12,293 nt of DNA. Source: an uncultured Collinsella sp. (lineage in GTDB: Bacteria > Actinomycetota > Coriobacteriia > Coriobacteriales > Coriobacteriaceae). Below the pieces are notes generated by a model, which had not been told where the DNA came from, did not search any database, and saw nothing but the letters and a program-made list of their open reading frames with translations. A program made the position numbers and the translations under genes. Of this stretch, positions 6,537-12,293 are shown piece by piece (position 1 is the first letter of the stretch; each line of letters starts with the position of its first letter). The stretch is from NCBI GenBank assembly GCA_900546085.1, contig URBS01000062.1:1-12293 (forward strand), given 5' to 3'.

Positions 6537-6940
6537 CGAGGCGTGAAACCGTCTTCATTGGCAAGTGGGGCTCGGGCCTGGGCGTCTACGAGGCGAAAAC
6601 GCGTACCCATGCGCTCGTAGGAGGCATGAAGCGCCTCGAGATGAGATAGGATATTTGCCGGAGCTCCCTGTATCTCCATCTCGACTGAGCCGTCTTCCAT
6701 GTTACGCACCCAGCCGGTGAGCGCGCGTGCCTGCGCGAGGTTGGTGTTGGTAAAGCGAAAGCCAACGCCCTGGACTTGGCCCTCCCAGCGCAGGAAATAG
6801 CGCAGGGGAGTGTCTTGAGTGGCCTCGTCGCTTGCGAGCACAGTAAGCCTGCGGCGCAGCTCGAGCTCGACGCCAGAGGGCTTTTGGGGTTCGCGGCTGC
6901 CGCCGGCGACGCTGGAGAAGAACGTATCGAAGAGGCCCAT
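6530..6940 (-). CDS. acyP: Acylphosphatase with N-terminal extension
   Basis: The C-terminal 90 residues form an acylphosphatase domain, a small alpha/beta enzyme that hydrolyses acyl phosphates. The catalytic pair is visible: Arg62 in VQGVGFR and Asn80 in GWVRN, with the family pattern DGSVEMEIQG after it. About 45 extra residues precede the domain (MGLFDTFFSSVAGG followed by a charged segment), against about 90-100 residues for usual acylphosphatases; their role is unknown. The chosen ATG at 6940 lies 2 bp after the stop of the oxidoreductase gene (TAG-CT-ATG) and has no strong ribosome binding site, so translation is probably coupled. A longer reading frame upstream overlaps the oxidoreductase and is judged spurious. 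Confidence 0.88.
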   Translation of the reverse strand: MGLFDTFFSSVAGGSREPQKPSGVELELRRRLTVLASDEATQDTPLRYFLRWEGQVQGVGFRFTNTNLAQARALTGWVRNMEDGSVEMEIQGAPANILSHLEALHASYERMGTRFRLVDAQARAPLANEDGFTPRY

Positions 6941-6942
6941 AG

Positions 6943-8049
6943 CTATGCCTGCTTGCCTGCGTCGGCCGGGAAGGTTATGCCGGCCTGCTGGCGCACGGCA
7001 TCCATGATGCGCAGTGAGACGAGTGTGACATCGCGGTAGTGGCCAAGCTCGTGGCGTCCCGCCGGGGTCTCCCAAATCTCTTCCCTAACGTTATCGATGC
7101 CGCCGATGGCGGTGATAAAGTCTGTGAGTTCGTATTCCATAGTGTTGCTCGATTTGGGCAGGTCGAGCACGCGGCCGTTGTCTCCCTGTTCGCGCGGTGC
7201 CTCGGTCGCCGAGCCGCGTACGACGTCGCCGCGATAGTCGATGCGGACGTTGCGGGGCGTGGACAGATGGTCGATCTGGATAGTGCCACGCTCGCTTTCG
7301 ATCTGCGAGGGCAGCAGGTCATTCGTAATTTTGGAGTGCGCGAGCTCGACGGAGATCCGGCCACCGCCGTAGCTGGCGAGGATGGAACCGCAGCCGTCGA
7401 TGGGGCCGTGCGTGAGCTGTCGCGTGGTGGGGTCGAGTAGAGTAGTCATGCTCGTAAGGCCGGAGGGCATGCCGAAAATCTCGACCATGGGCTCGACGGT
7501 GTAGACGCCAATGTCCATGAGGGAACCCGATGCCATATTGCAGTCGAAGATATTGGTGGCGCGTCCCGCGAGAATCTCGTTGTAGCGCGAGGAATATTTG
7601 CCAAAGCGCAATGAGGCGCGGCGGATGGGGGCGATCTCGCCCAGGGCGTCCTCGATGGCGTGGAAGGCGGGGTCATGGAGCGGGCGCATGGCCTCGAGGG
7701 CTACGACGCCCGCCGCCTCGGCTGCGCGAAAGACCTCGAGCGCCTGCGCCTCGGTGGCACAAAAGGGCTTTTCGACGATAACGTGCTTACCGCCGGCTAT
7801 GCAGGCGAGCGCCTGCTCGTAGTGGAGCGCATTGGGGCTGCCAATGTAGACGGCGTCGACGTCGTCGGCGGACGCAAGCTCGTCAAGTGCGGTGAAGTTA
7901 CGCTCGCCGCCGTGCTTAGTGGTGAAGGCGGCGCCGCGATCTGCATCGCGCGAAAGCGTGCCCACAAACGCGGCTTGGTCGTTGGCGTTGACGACCTGGA
8001 TAAAGTCGTCGGTAATCATGGATGTGCCGATGGTCGCTATACGCAGCAT
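6943..8049 (-). CDS. Gfo/Idh/MocA-family NAD(P)-dependent oxidoreductase
   Basis: This 368-residue cytoplasmic dehydrogenase has an N-terminal Rossmann fold (TIGTSMITDD at residues 7-16, an atypical dinucleotide loop) and the family EKP motif (Glu93-Lys94-Pro95 in VIVEKPF), whose lysine takes part in catalysis. GSLMDIGVY at 175-183 belongs to the C-terminal substrate domain. Family members oxidise or reduce sugars, inositols or related polyols; the specificity cannot be read from sequence, and no sugar transporter or kinase sits beside it. The ATG has a GAGGGGG ribosome binding site 4 nt upstream (8060-8054). Acylphosphatase follows after 2 bp, and RNase HI lies 75 bp upstream on the same strand. 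Confidence 0.92.
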   Translation of the reverse strand: MLRIATIGTSMITDDFIQVVNANDQAAFVGTLSRDADRGAAFTTKHGGERNFTALDELASADDVDAVYIGSPNALHYEQALACIAGGKHVIVEKPFCATEAQALEVFRAAEAAGVVALEAMRPLHDPAFHAIEDALGEIAPIRRASLRFGKYSSRYNEILAGRATNIFDCNMASGSLMDIGVYTVEPMVEIFGMPSGLTSMTTLLDPTTRQLTHGPIDGCGSILASYGGGRISVELAHSKITNDLLPSQIESERGTIQIDHLSTPRNVRIDYRGDVVRGSATEAPREQGDNGRVLDLPKSSNTMEYELTDFITAIGGIDNVREEIWETPAGRHELGHYRDVTLVSLRIMDAVRQQAGITFPADAGKQA

Positions 8050-8124
8050 GTATCCCCCTCGTGCCGTTCGGTTTACAGGATGAGTGTAGCGCGAGGGGAC
8101 AGGAAATAGCGTGCGAAAACGTCG

Positions 8125-8610
8125 TTACAGGTCGCTCTCGTTAAAGCCGGCGTCGATATCGAGGTTGCTGCCGTCGGCCGCCGTGGTGGCAAGCTCGTCG
8201 CAGCGCTCATTGAGCTCATGGCCGGCGTGGCCCTTAACCCAGATGAACTCCACTTTGTGCTTGCTCTTTGCGGTGAGCAGGCGCTCCCACAGGTCGCGGT
8301 TCTTGACAGGCTGCTTGTTGGCGGTCTTCCAGCCGCGTTTTTTCCAGCTGTCGACCCAGTGCTTGTTAAAGGCGTTGACGACGTACTGCGAATCGGAATG
8401 GACTTCGACGTCGCAGGGGCGGTTGAGCGCCTCGAGTGCCACGATGACCGCCATGAGCTCCATACGGTTGTTGGTGGTCTTGGCGTAGCCGCGTGAAAGC
8501 TCGGAGGTGAAGGTCTTGCCGGCGGGGTTGGTGTACTTGAGCACGGCGCCGTAGCCGCCGCGTCCCGGATTTGATCGGGCCGAGCCGTCGGTATAGATGA
8601 TGACCTTCAC
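8125..8610 (-). CDS. rnhA: Ribonuclease HI
   Basis: It degrades the RNA strand of RNA-DNA hybrids during replication and R-loop removal. The catalytic set is complete: Asp8 in [11 protein letters not shown], Glu51 in NNRMEL, Asp73 in HSDSQYV, His128 in WVKGHAGH and Asp138 in NERCDELA; the 10-residue distance from His128 to Asp138 equals that in E. coli RNase HI. With the chosen GTG start at 8610 the protein is 161 residues, close to the usual 155. An AAAGGAA ribosome binding site lies at 8621-8615, while an ATG 51 bp further upstream would add unconserved residues. A TACAAT -10-like hexamer at 8654-8649 precedes it. It is a housekeeping gene that may read through into the oxidoreductase. Confidence 0.94.
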   Translation of the reverse strand: MKVIIYTDGSARSNPGRGGYGAVLKYTNPAGKTFTSELSRGYAKTTNNRMELMAVIVALEALNRPCDVEVHSDSQYVVNAFNKHWVDSWKKRGWKTANKQPVKNRDLWERLLTAKSKHKVEFIWVKGHAGHELNERCDELATTAADGSNLDIDAGFNESDL

Positions 8611-8648
8611 GTGGTTCCTTTCGTTGGGTACGTTTCGTGCGAGTGACC

Positions 8649-8680
8649 ATTGTAGCGCCATGCCCGCCGGGGGCTAGCAA
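8649..8680 (-). promoter_or_regulatory. Possible promoter of the RNase HI gene
   Basis: On the minus strand TACAAT at 8654-8649 is a five-of-six match to the sigma70 -10 element, 38 bp upstream of the GTG start. The best upstream -35 candidate, TTGCTA at 8680-8675, is 20 bp away, which is too far for a strong promoter. The call therefore rests on the -10 and its position. Confidence 0.35.
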
Positions 8681-8709
8681 TCTACGATTTCTACCCCGTC
8701 TTCCGACAG

Positions 8710-9612
8710 TTAGTTGGCATGGATGATGCGGTTGAGTTCGTCGAGGTATTGCTGCAAGAGGGGAGAGGGCTTGCGCTCGTCGTGCATGATATAGCCTACG
8801 CGCATCGTTGGGGCGTCTGCTAACGGGATCGATGCCATACCCCATTGCATTTCATTGGAGAGGACGCCGGTCGACAGGGTGTAACCGTTCGACGTGATAA
8901 GTAAGTTAGTAAGTGTTCCACGGTCCGAGATTCGTATGTTGCGGTCGCAAGGGATATAGCTAAAAGGTTCCTCGGCGTAATAGAAGGAGTTTGAGGTTCC
9001 CTGCTCAAAGCTATAACGCGTATAGGGTGTGAGGTCGGCAAGGGACAGCTGCGGGCGGCGTGCGAGCGGGTGGCGCTCGCTTACGAAGACGTGGACTGTC
9101 GCGTCGAAGAGGGGATGGAAGCTCGCGCGCGCATCGGTAAAAGCCTTCTGCAGAACGCGGGTGTTAAAGTCGTCCAGATAGAGGATGCCAATGTCGCTGC
9201 GAAACGCGCGGACGTCATCGATGATCTGCGATGTGGTGGTCTCACGCATGATGAACTCGAACTTGCTGTCGCGGCAGCGCTCGACGACGTTGACAAAGGC
9301 CTCGACCGAAAAGGCGTAGTGCTGGGCGGAAATGGCGAGGCGGGCTTGCGGGGTGCCACCGTCCTCGTAGCGTGCCTCGAGCATGTCGGCCTGCTCTACG
9401 ACCTGGCGCGCATAGCCCAAAAGCTCGGTGCCGTCGTTGGTGAGCGTGACGCCGCGGCTGGAGCGCGTAAAGATCTCCAGATGGAGCTCTTGTTCTAGGC
9501 TTTTGACGGCGTTTGAGATGTTGGACTGAGCGGTATAGAGGCGCTGAGCTGCGGCGTTGATTGAGCCGGACTCTGCCACGGCGATAAGAAAACGAAGCTG
9601 CTGGAGGGTCAT
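8710..9612 (-). CDS. LysR-family transcriptional regulator
   Basis: This 300-residue LysR-type regulator has an N-terminal winged helix-turn-helix (about residues 1-60; SINAAAQRLYTAQSNISNAV is the helix-turn-helix) and a periplasmic-binding-protein-like effector domain from about residue 90 to the end. It is divergent from metY across a 275-bp gap, the usual arrangement for a LysR protein and its target, so control of methionine or sulfur-amino-acid metabolism is inferred. The effector may be O-acetylserine, O-acetylhomoserine or similar, as in CysB- and MetR-type systems, but no residue-level evidence shows it. The ATG at 9612 has an AAAGGA ribosome binding site at 9627-9622. It may instead regulate something unlinked. 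Confidence 0.93.
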   Translation of the reverse strand: MTLQQLRFLIAVAESGSINAAAQRLYTAQSNISNAVKSLEQELHLEIFTRSSRGVTLTNDGTELLGYARQVVEQADMLEARYEDGGTPQARLAISAQHYAFSVEAFVNVVERCRDSKFEFIMRETTTSQIIDDVRAFRSDIGILYLDDFNTRVLQKAFTDARASFHPLFDATVHVFVSERHPLARRPQLSLADLTPYTRYSFEQGTSNSFYYAEEPFSYIPCDRNIRISDRGTLTNLLITSNGYTLSTGVLSNEMQWGMASIPLADAPTMRVGYIMHDERKPSPLLQQYLDELNRIIHAN

Positions 9613-9628
9613 CGGTGCCCGTCCTTTC

Positions 9629-9659
9629 GATAGCTATCTAAAAAACCGATAACAGGTTA
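9629..9659. promoter_or_regulatory. Candidate LysR operators (two short inverted repeats)
   Basis: Two palindromes lie just upstream of the LysR start: GATAGCTATC at 9629-9638 (perfect, 10 bp) and TAAC-AG-GTTA at 9650-9659. Spacing and AT content fit operators of an autoregulating LysR protein, but short palindromes can occur by chance. Neither has been matched to a known consensus. Confidence 0.3.
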
Positions 9660-9673
9660 GCGCTTTTAAGTGA

Positions 9674-9702
9674 TTGACCGAGCGAAACAATGCTCGTACT
9701 AT
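9674..9702 (+). promoter_or_regulatory. Sigma70-type promoter for the metY leader transcript
   Basis: TTGACC at 9674-9679 and TACTAT at 9697-9702 are separated by exactly 17 bp, a close match to the sigma70 consensus. Transcription would start near 9709 and give a leader of about 180 nt before the metY ATG. A 5-bp inverted repeat (CGAGC at 9679-9683, GCTCG at 9692-9696) lies between the two boxes and is a plausible regulator site. Confidence 0.65.
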
Positions 9703-9771
9703 TCAAAACACACAAAGGCGGTAGGTAATTAAGCCGACCACGGAACCGGGATGTCAAAAGGAGGACCGCAT

Positions 9772-9825
9772 ATGAACTGCTTACCAAGACGAATGCCGGG
9801 CTCCTGTTTGCGCCCGTCGGCGTGA
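9772..9825 (+). CDS. Candidate 17-residue cysteine-containing leader peptide of metY
   Basis: The small frame encodes MNCLPRRMPGSCLRPSA, with two cysteines (residues 3 and 12) and two methionines (1 and 8). It is preceded by AAAAGGAGG at 9756-9764, a far better ribosome binding site than most in this window, 7 nt from the ATG. It sits in the transcribed leader between the promoter and metY, 62 bp upstream of the metY ATG. Leader peptides read during sulfur-amino-acid limitation are known in actinobacterial sulfur-assimilation operons, so a regulatory role is inferred. No protein family is recognised. The reading frame and ribosome binding site are seen directly; translation is not proven. Confidence 0.5.
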   Translation: MNCLPRRMPGSCLRPSA

Positions 9826-9887
9826 TCAGGAGACAGCGACTTACTTCTCTCTTATTTATTTACTTTCGTTCGATCAAGGAGATCATC

Positions 9888-11198
9888 ATGAGCCAGTTCA
9901 TCAACAACCCCGAGCACACCTTTGGTTTCGATACCCTGCAGCTTCATGTTGGCCAGGAGAGCGCCGACCCCGCATCCGACTCCCGCGCCGTGCCTATCTA
10001 CCAGACCACGAGCTATGTGTTCCGCAACTCCCAGCACGCCGCCGATCGCTTTGGTCTTGCCGACGCCGGTAACATCTACGGCCGTCTGACCAACTCCACC
10101 CAGGGCGTCTTTGAGGACCGTATCGCCGCGCTCGAGGGTGGCGTGGCCGGTCTTGCCGTCGCCTCCGGTGCCGCTGCCATCACCTATACCCTGCAGGCTC
10201 TTGCCCAGGCCGGTGACCACGTGGTGGCTCAGAAGACCATCTACGGCGGTTCCTACAACCTGCTCGAGCATACGCTCTCCCAGTTTGGCGTCGAGACCAC
10301 GTTTGTCGATGCTCATAACCTGGAAGAGGTTGAGGGTGCCATCAAGGACAACACCACGGTCATCTATCTCGAGACGCTCGGCAACCCCAACTCTGACATC
10401 CCCAACATCGACGCTATCTCCGAGATCGCCAAGAAGCACGGTCTGCCGGTTGTCGTCGATAACACCTTCGGCACCCCGTATCTGTTCCGTCCGCTGGAGC
10501 ATGGCGCCAACATCGTTGTCCACTCCGCAACCAAGTTCATCGGCGGCCACGGCACCTCGCTGGGCGGCGTGATCGTCGACGGCGGTAACTTCGATTGGAA
10601 GGCGAGCGGAAAGTACGCCCAGATCGCTGAGCCCAATCCCTCCTACCATGGCGTCTCGTTTGCCGAGGCTGCCGGTCCCGCCGCCTTCGCAACCTATGTC
10701 CGCGCCATCCTGCTGCGTGACGAGGGTGCCTGCATCAGCCCGTTCAACGCCTGGGTCCTGCTCCAGGGCACCGAGACCCTGTCGCTGCGCGTTGACCGTC
10801 ATGTCGAGAACACCAAGAAGGTCGTTGAGTTCCTTGCCGGCGACAGCCACGTTGCCAAGGTGAACCACCCGAGCCTGCCTGAGCACCCCGATCACGAGCT
10901 CTATCAGAAGTACTTCCCCAACGGCGGCGCTTCGATCTTCACCTTTGAGATTAAGGGTGGCCAGGAGGCTGCCTGGAAGTTCATCGATCATCTGCAGGTG
11001 TTCTCGCTGCTCGCCAACGTGGCCGACGTCAAGTCGCTCGTCGTGCACCCGGCTACCACCACGCACTCCCAGCTCTCTGCCGAGGAGCTCGCCGAGCAGA
11101 ACATCACGCCCTCCACGATCCGTCTTTCCATCGGTACCGAGAACGCCGAGGACATCATTTGGGATCTGAAGCAGGCCTTCGCCGTGCTGGACGAGTAA
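9888..11198 (+). CDS. metY: O-acetylhomoserine sulfhydrylase / aminocarboxypropyltransferase
   Basis: This 436-residue PLP enzyme of the Cys/Met metabolism family converts O-acetylhomoserine plus sulfide (or methanethiol) to homocysteine (or methionine) in the cytoplasm. The PLP-binding lysine is Lys216 in VHSATKFIGGHGTS, with Asp191 in VVVDNTFGTPYLF for the pyridine nitrogen. The length, the family-typical PLP-loop GGHGTSLGG and the RPLEHGANIVVHSATKF region separate it from shorter cystathionine gamma-synthases. The ATG at 9888 has an AAGGAG ribosome binding site 6 nt upstream; an in-frame GTG at 9822 would add 22 residues. It stands alone behind a divergent LysR gene and ends at a strong terminator. 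A close relative such as a methionine gamma-lyase-type enzyme is possible but less likely. Confidence 0.95.
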   Translation: MSQFINNPEHTFGFDTLQLHVGQESADPASDSRAVPIYQTTSYVFRNSQHAADRFGLADAGNIYGRLTNSTQGVFEDRIAALEGGVAGLAVASGAAAITYTLQALAQAGDHVVAQKTIYGGSYNLLEHTLSQFGVETTFVDAHNLEEVEGAIKDNTTVIYLETLGNPNSDIPNIDAISEIAKKHGLPVVVDNTFGTPYLFRPLEHGANIVVHSATKFIGGHGTSLGGVIVDGGNFDWKASGKYAQIAEPNPSYHGVSFAEAAGPAAFATYVRAILLRDEGACISPFNAWVLLQGTETLSLRVDRHVENTKKVVEFLAGDSHVAKVNHPSLPEHPDHELYQKYFPNGGASIFTFEIKGGQEAAWKFIDHLQVFSLLANVADVKSLVVHPATTTHSQLSAEELAEQNITPSTIRLSIGTENAEDIIWDLKQAFAVLDE

Positions 11199-11260
11199 GG
11201 CGACTTGTGCAAGGACCCCTTGCGACTCGATAGGTATAACTGCATAAATGCCTGCTCAAG

Positions 11261-11298
11261 GCGCCTGCGCAAGCAATGGTTGCGCAGGCGTCTTTTTT
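11261..11298 (+). terminator. Rho-independent terminator of metY
   Basis: An 11-bp perfect stem (CGCCTGCGCAA at 11262-11272, TTGCGCAGGCG at 11280-11290) with a 7-nt loop is followed by TCTTTTTT at 11291-11298. It lies 63 bp after the metY stop. A smaller GCAAGG/CCTTGC hairpin sits just upstream at 11209-11223. Confidence 0.93.
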
Positions 11299-11509
11299 GC
11301 ATAGGAAGGGCGCTATTACAGGGTTTTTGGCATGCTTTATGCATTTGAGTTGTGGAAAACTCCTGTTGAGAGGATGTGAGTTTTACGCAATTGACGTGCG
11401 CCTTTTGAGTAAAACTGCAGGTCGCGATTTGCTCGAGGTACTATGCAGCGCGATCGAATCACACGCAGCTCAAACGCAGCAAAAACGCACTACGGAGGTT
11501 TCCAGCTAC
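11299..11509 (+). promoter_or_regulatory. Upstream region of the secreted-protein gene
   Basis: No gene is seen in this 211-bp stretch. It holds an inverted repeat AGTTTTAC (11379-11386) / GTAAAACT (11409-11416) enclosing a TTGACG at 11391-11396, and a TACTAT hexamer at 11439-11444 that could be a -10 but lacks a spaced -35. GGAGG at 11494-11498 is the ribosome binding site, 11 nt from the ATG, which is long. I could not match the leader to any riboswitch consensus. Confidence 0.35.
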
Positions 11510-12254
11510 ATGAGGATCGATTCACGAAAACCGAAAGCCGCCGCCCTTTCCGCCGCTCTGACCGTGGCGCTTTTGGCGGGCGCCGGCGCAACTGATGCCC
11601 ACGCGGCAACATTGTCCGATACGGTTGGATCTACGCCGTCCGAGACGACGCTGGTACAGCCCGTTGATTATCGCGGCGATGGTTATGGTTCCATGCAGGA
11701 GTGGAACGCCTCGATGGAGGCCAAGCGCGATTCCCTTGAGATGCGCGCTCAGATTATCCTAAACATGTATGGTGGCTATGCCACCGATGACGAGCGCGCT
11801 GTGCTGCAGGGTTGTATCGATGGTGCGGGCAGCCTTTTGACGATGGGGGAGGTCGACGCGAAGTCGACCGAGCTCGATGAGCTGCGCACTGCGCTTGAGA
11901 ATGCCAAGCGCGAAGCGCTCGAGGCCGCTGCCGCCGAGGCAGAGGCTGCCGAGGCCGCCCAGGCTTCGTACTACAACGCCGGCTACACTCCGTCCTACGC
12001 GTCTGCCGCGTCCTACGCGAACGGATCGGGCCTGACGCGCTCTGCGGGTGTCAATAACTACAACGGGCGCCGCGAGACCTATTACAGCAGCAATGTGCTT
12101 TATCACTATCGCACGGGCGAATGGACTCAGGATTCTGAGGGCTTCTGGCGCGATTCCGACGGCTATTACGTTGTTGCCGCGGGCGATATGGCCCAGGGCT
12201 CGACCTTTACGGGCTCCAAGGGTGATTGCAAGGTCTATGACTCCGGCTGCGCCG
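11510..12254 (+). CDS. Secreted cell-envelope protein with Ala/Glu-rich linker and C-terminal barrel-like domain (3' truncated)
   Basis: The first 32 residues are a typical Sec signal peptide: charged MRIDSRKPK, a hydrophobic Ala/Leu stretch, and a probable cleavage after AHA (residues 30-32). Residues 116-152 are Glu/Ala-rich and likely helical or coiled coil. From about residue 185 to 248 the sequence (YYSSNVLYHYRTGEW, then FWRDSDGYYVVAAGDMAQGS and KVYDSGCA) resembles the small barrel domains of secreted 3D/RlpA-like wall-associated proteins; this fold assignment is moderate at best. The genomic sequence stops at 12254, inside the domain. The next ten residues and the stop of the open frame (IGRASCRERV) are encoded by adapter and must not be annotated. 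Only the first 248 residues are real; the true C-terminus is unknown. Confidence 0.75.
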
Positions 12255-12293
12255 AGATCGGAAGAGCGTCGTGTAGGGAAAGAGTGTAGATCT
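12255..12293. other. Illumina sequencing adapter contamination
   Basis: The terminal 39 bases match the start of the reverse complement of the Illumina TruSeq universal adapter, beginning AGATCGGAAGAGCGTCGTGT and ending GTGTAGATCT. Its translation in the frame of the preceding gene gives the well-known artefactual tail IGRASCRERV with a TAG at 12287-12289. This is not biological sequence, and it marks the end of a contig whose read-through adapter was not trimmed. Confidence 0.97.

Noticed and set aside
8085..8110. Resemblance of GGGACA...GCGAAAA near 8095 to part of the 6015-6084 palindrome
   Set aside because: Only short scattered words match and there is no second arm, so it is likely chance.
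9703..9887. A SAM or other methionine-related riboswitch in the metY leader
   Set aside because: I could not find a conserved aptamer core; a translated leader ORF explains the region better.
9852..11066. A 404-codon open frame on the minus strand opposite metY
   Set aside because: It overlaps a certain metY gene entirely, is unlike any protein family, and is the kind of long antisense frame expected in GC-rich coding DNA.
11276..11509. A 78-codon upstream extension of the secreted-protein frame
   Set aside because: It starts inside the metY terminator and would bury the signal peptide; the ATG at 11510 gives a standard Sec signal and has a GGAGG site.

Overview
The window is a GC-rich bacterial chromosomal segment that reads like a gut anaerobe of the Coriobacteriia, most probably Collinsella or a close relative. 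This is inferred from an anaerobic ribonucleotide reductase activase, actinobacterial-style base composition and the gene set; no marker gene is present to settle it. There are no rRNAs, tRNAs, insertion sequences, phage genes or CRISPR arrays. Gene density is high.

Layout: (1) 1-2128, plus strand: the 3' part of nrdG, then folE, an HD-domain hydrolase and folB. The last three form a small tetrahydrofolate/pterin cluster. (2) 2135-3999, minus strand: a membrane dipeptidase and a YgjP/M48-like zinc metallopeptidase, with a 16-bp-stem hairpin between them; the metallopeptidase most likely uses a TTG start. (3) 4120-5186, plus strand: a SlyD-like FKBP peptidyl-prolyl isomerase followed 3 bp later by a UreE-like nickel metallochaperone, closed by a Rho-independent terminator. 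(4) 5214-6011, plus strand: a Cof-type HAD phosphatase. It faces a PerR-like Fur regulator across a 70-bp imperfect palindrome that fills the intergenic gap. (5) 6088-8610, minus strand: RNase HI, a Gfo/Idh/MocA oxidoreductase, an acylphosphatase and the PerR-like regulator, read in that order. (6) 8710-11298: a LysR regulator diverges from metY (O-acetylhomoserine sulfhydrylase). The 275-bp gap carries a good sigma70-type promoter and a 17-codon cysteine-containing leader ORF with its own strong ribosome binding site. metY ends at a strong terminator. (7) 11510-12254: a secreted cell-envelope protein, cut off at its 3' end.

The last 39 bases (12255-12293) are not genomic. They match the Illumina TruSeq adapter, and the apparent C-terminus and stop codon of the last gene come from that adapter.

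Points with the most biological interest are the slyD-ureE-like pair without urease genes, the HD-domain protein in the position of the missing dihydroneopterin phosphate hydrolase between folE and folB, the cysteine-containing leader peptide ahead of metY, and the long intergenic palindrome at 6015-6084.
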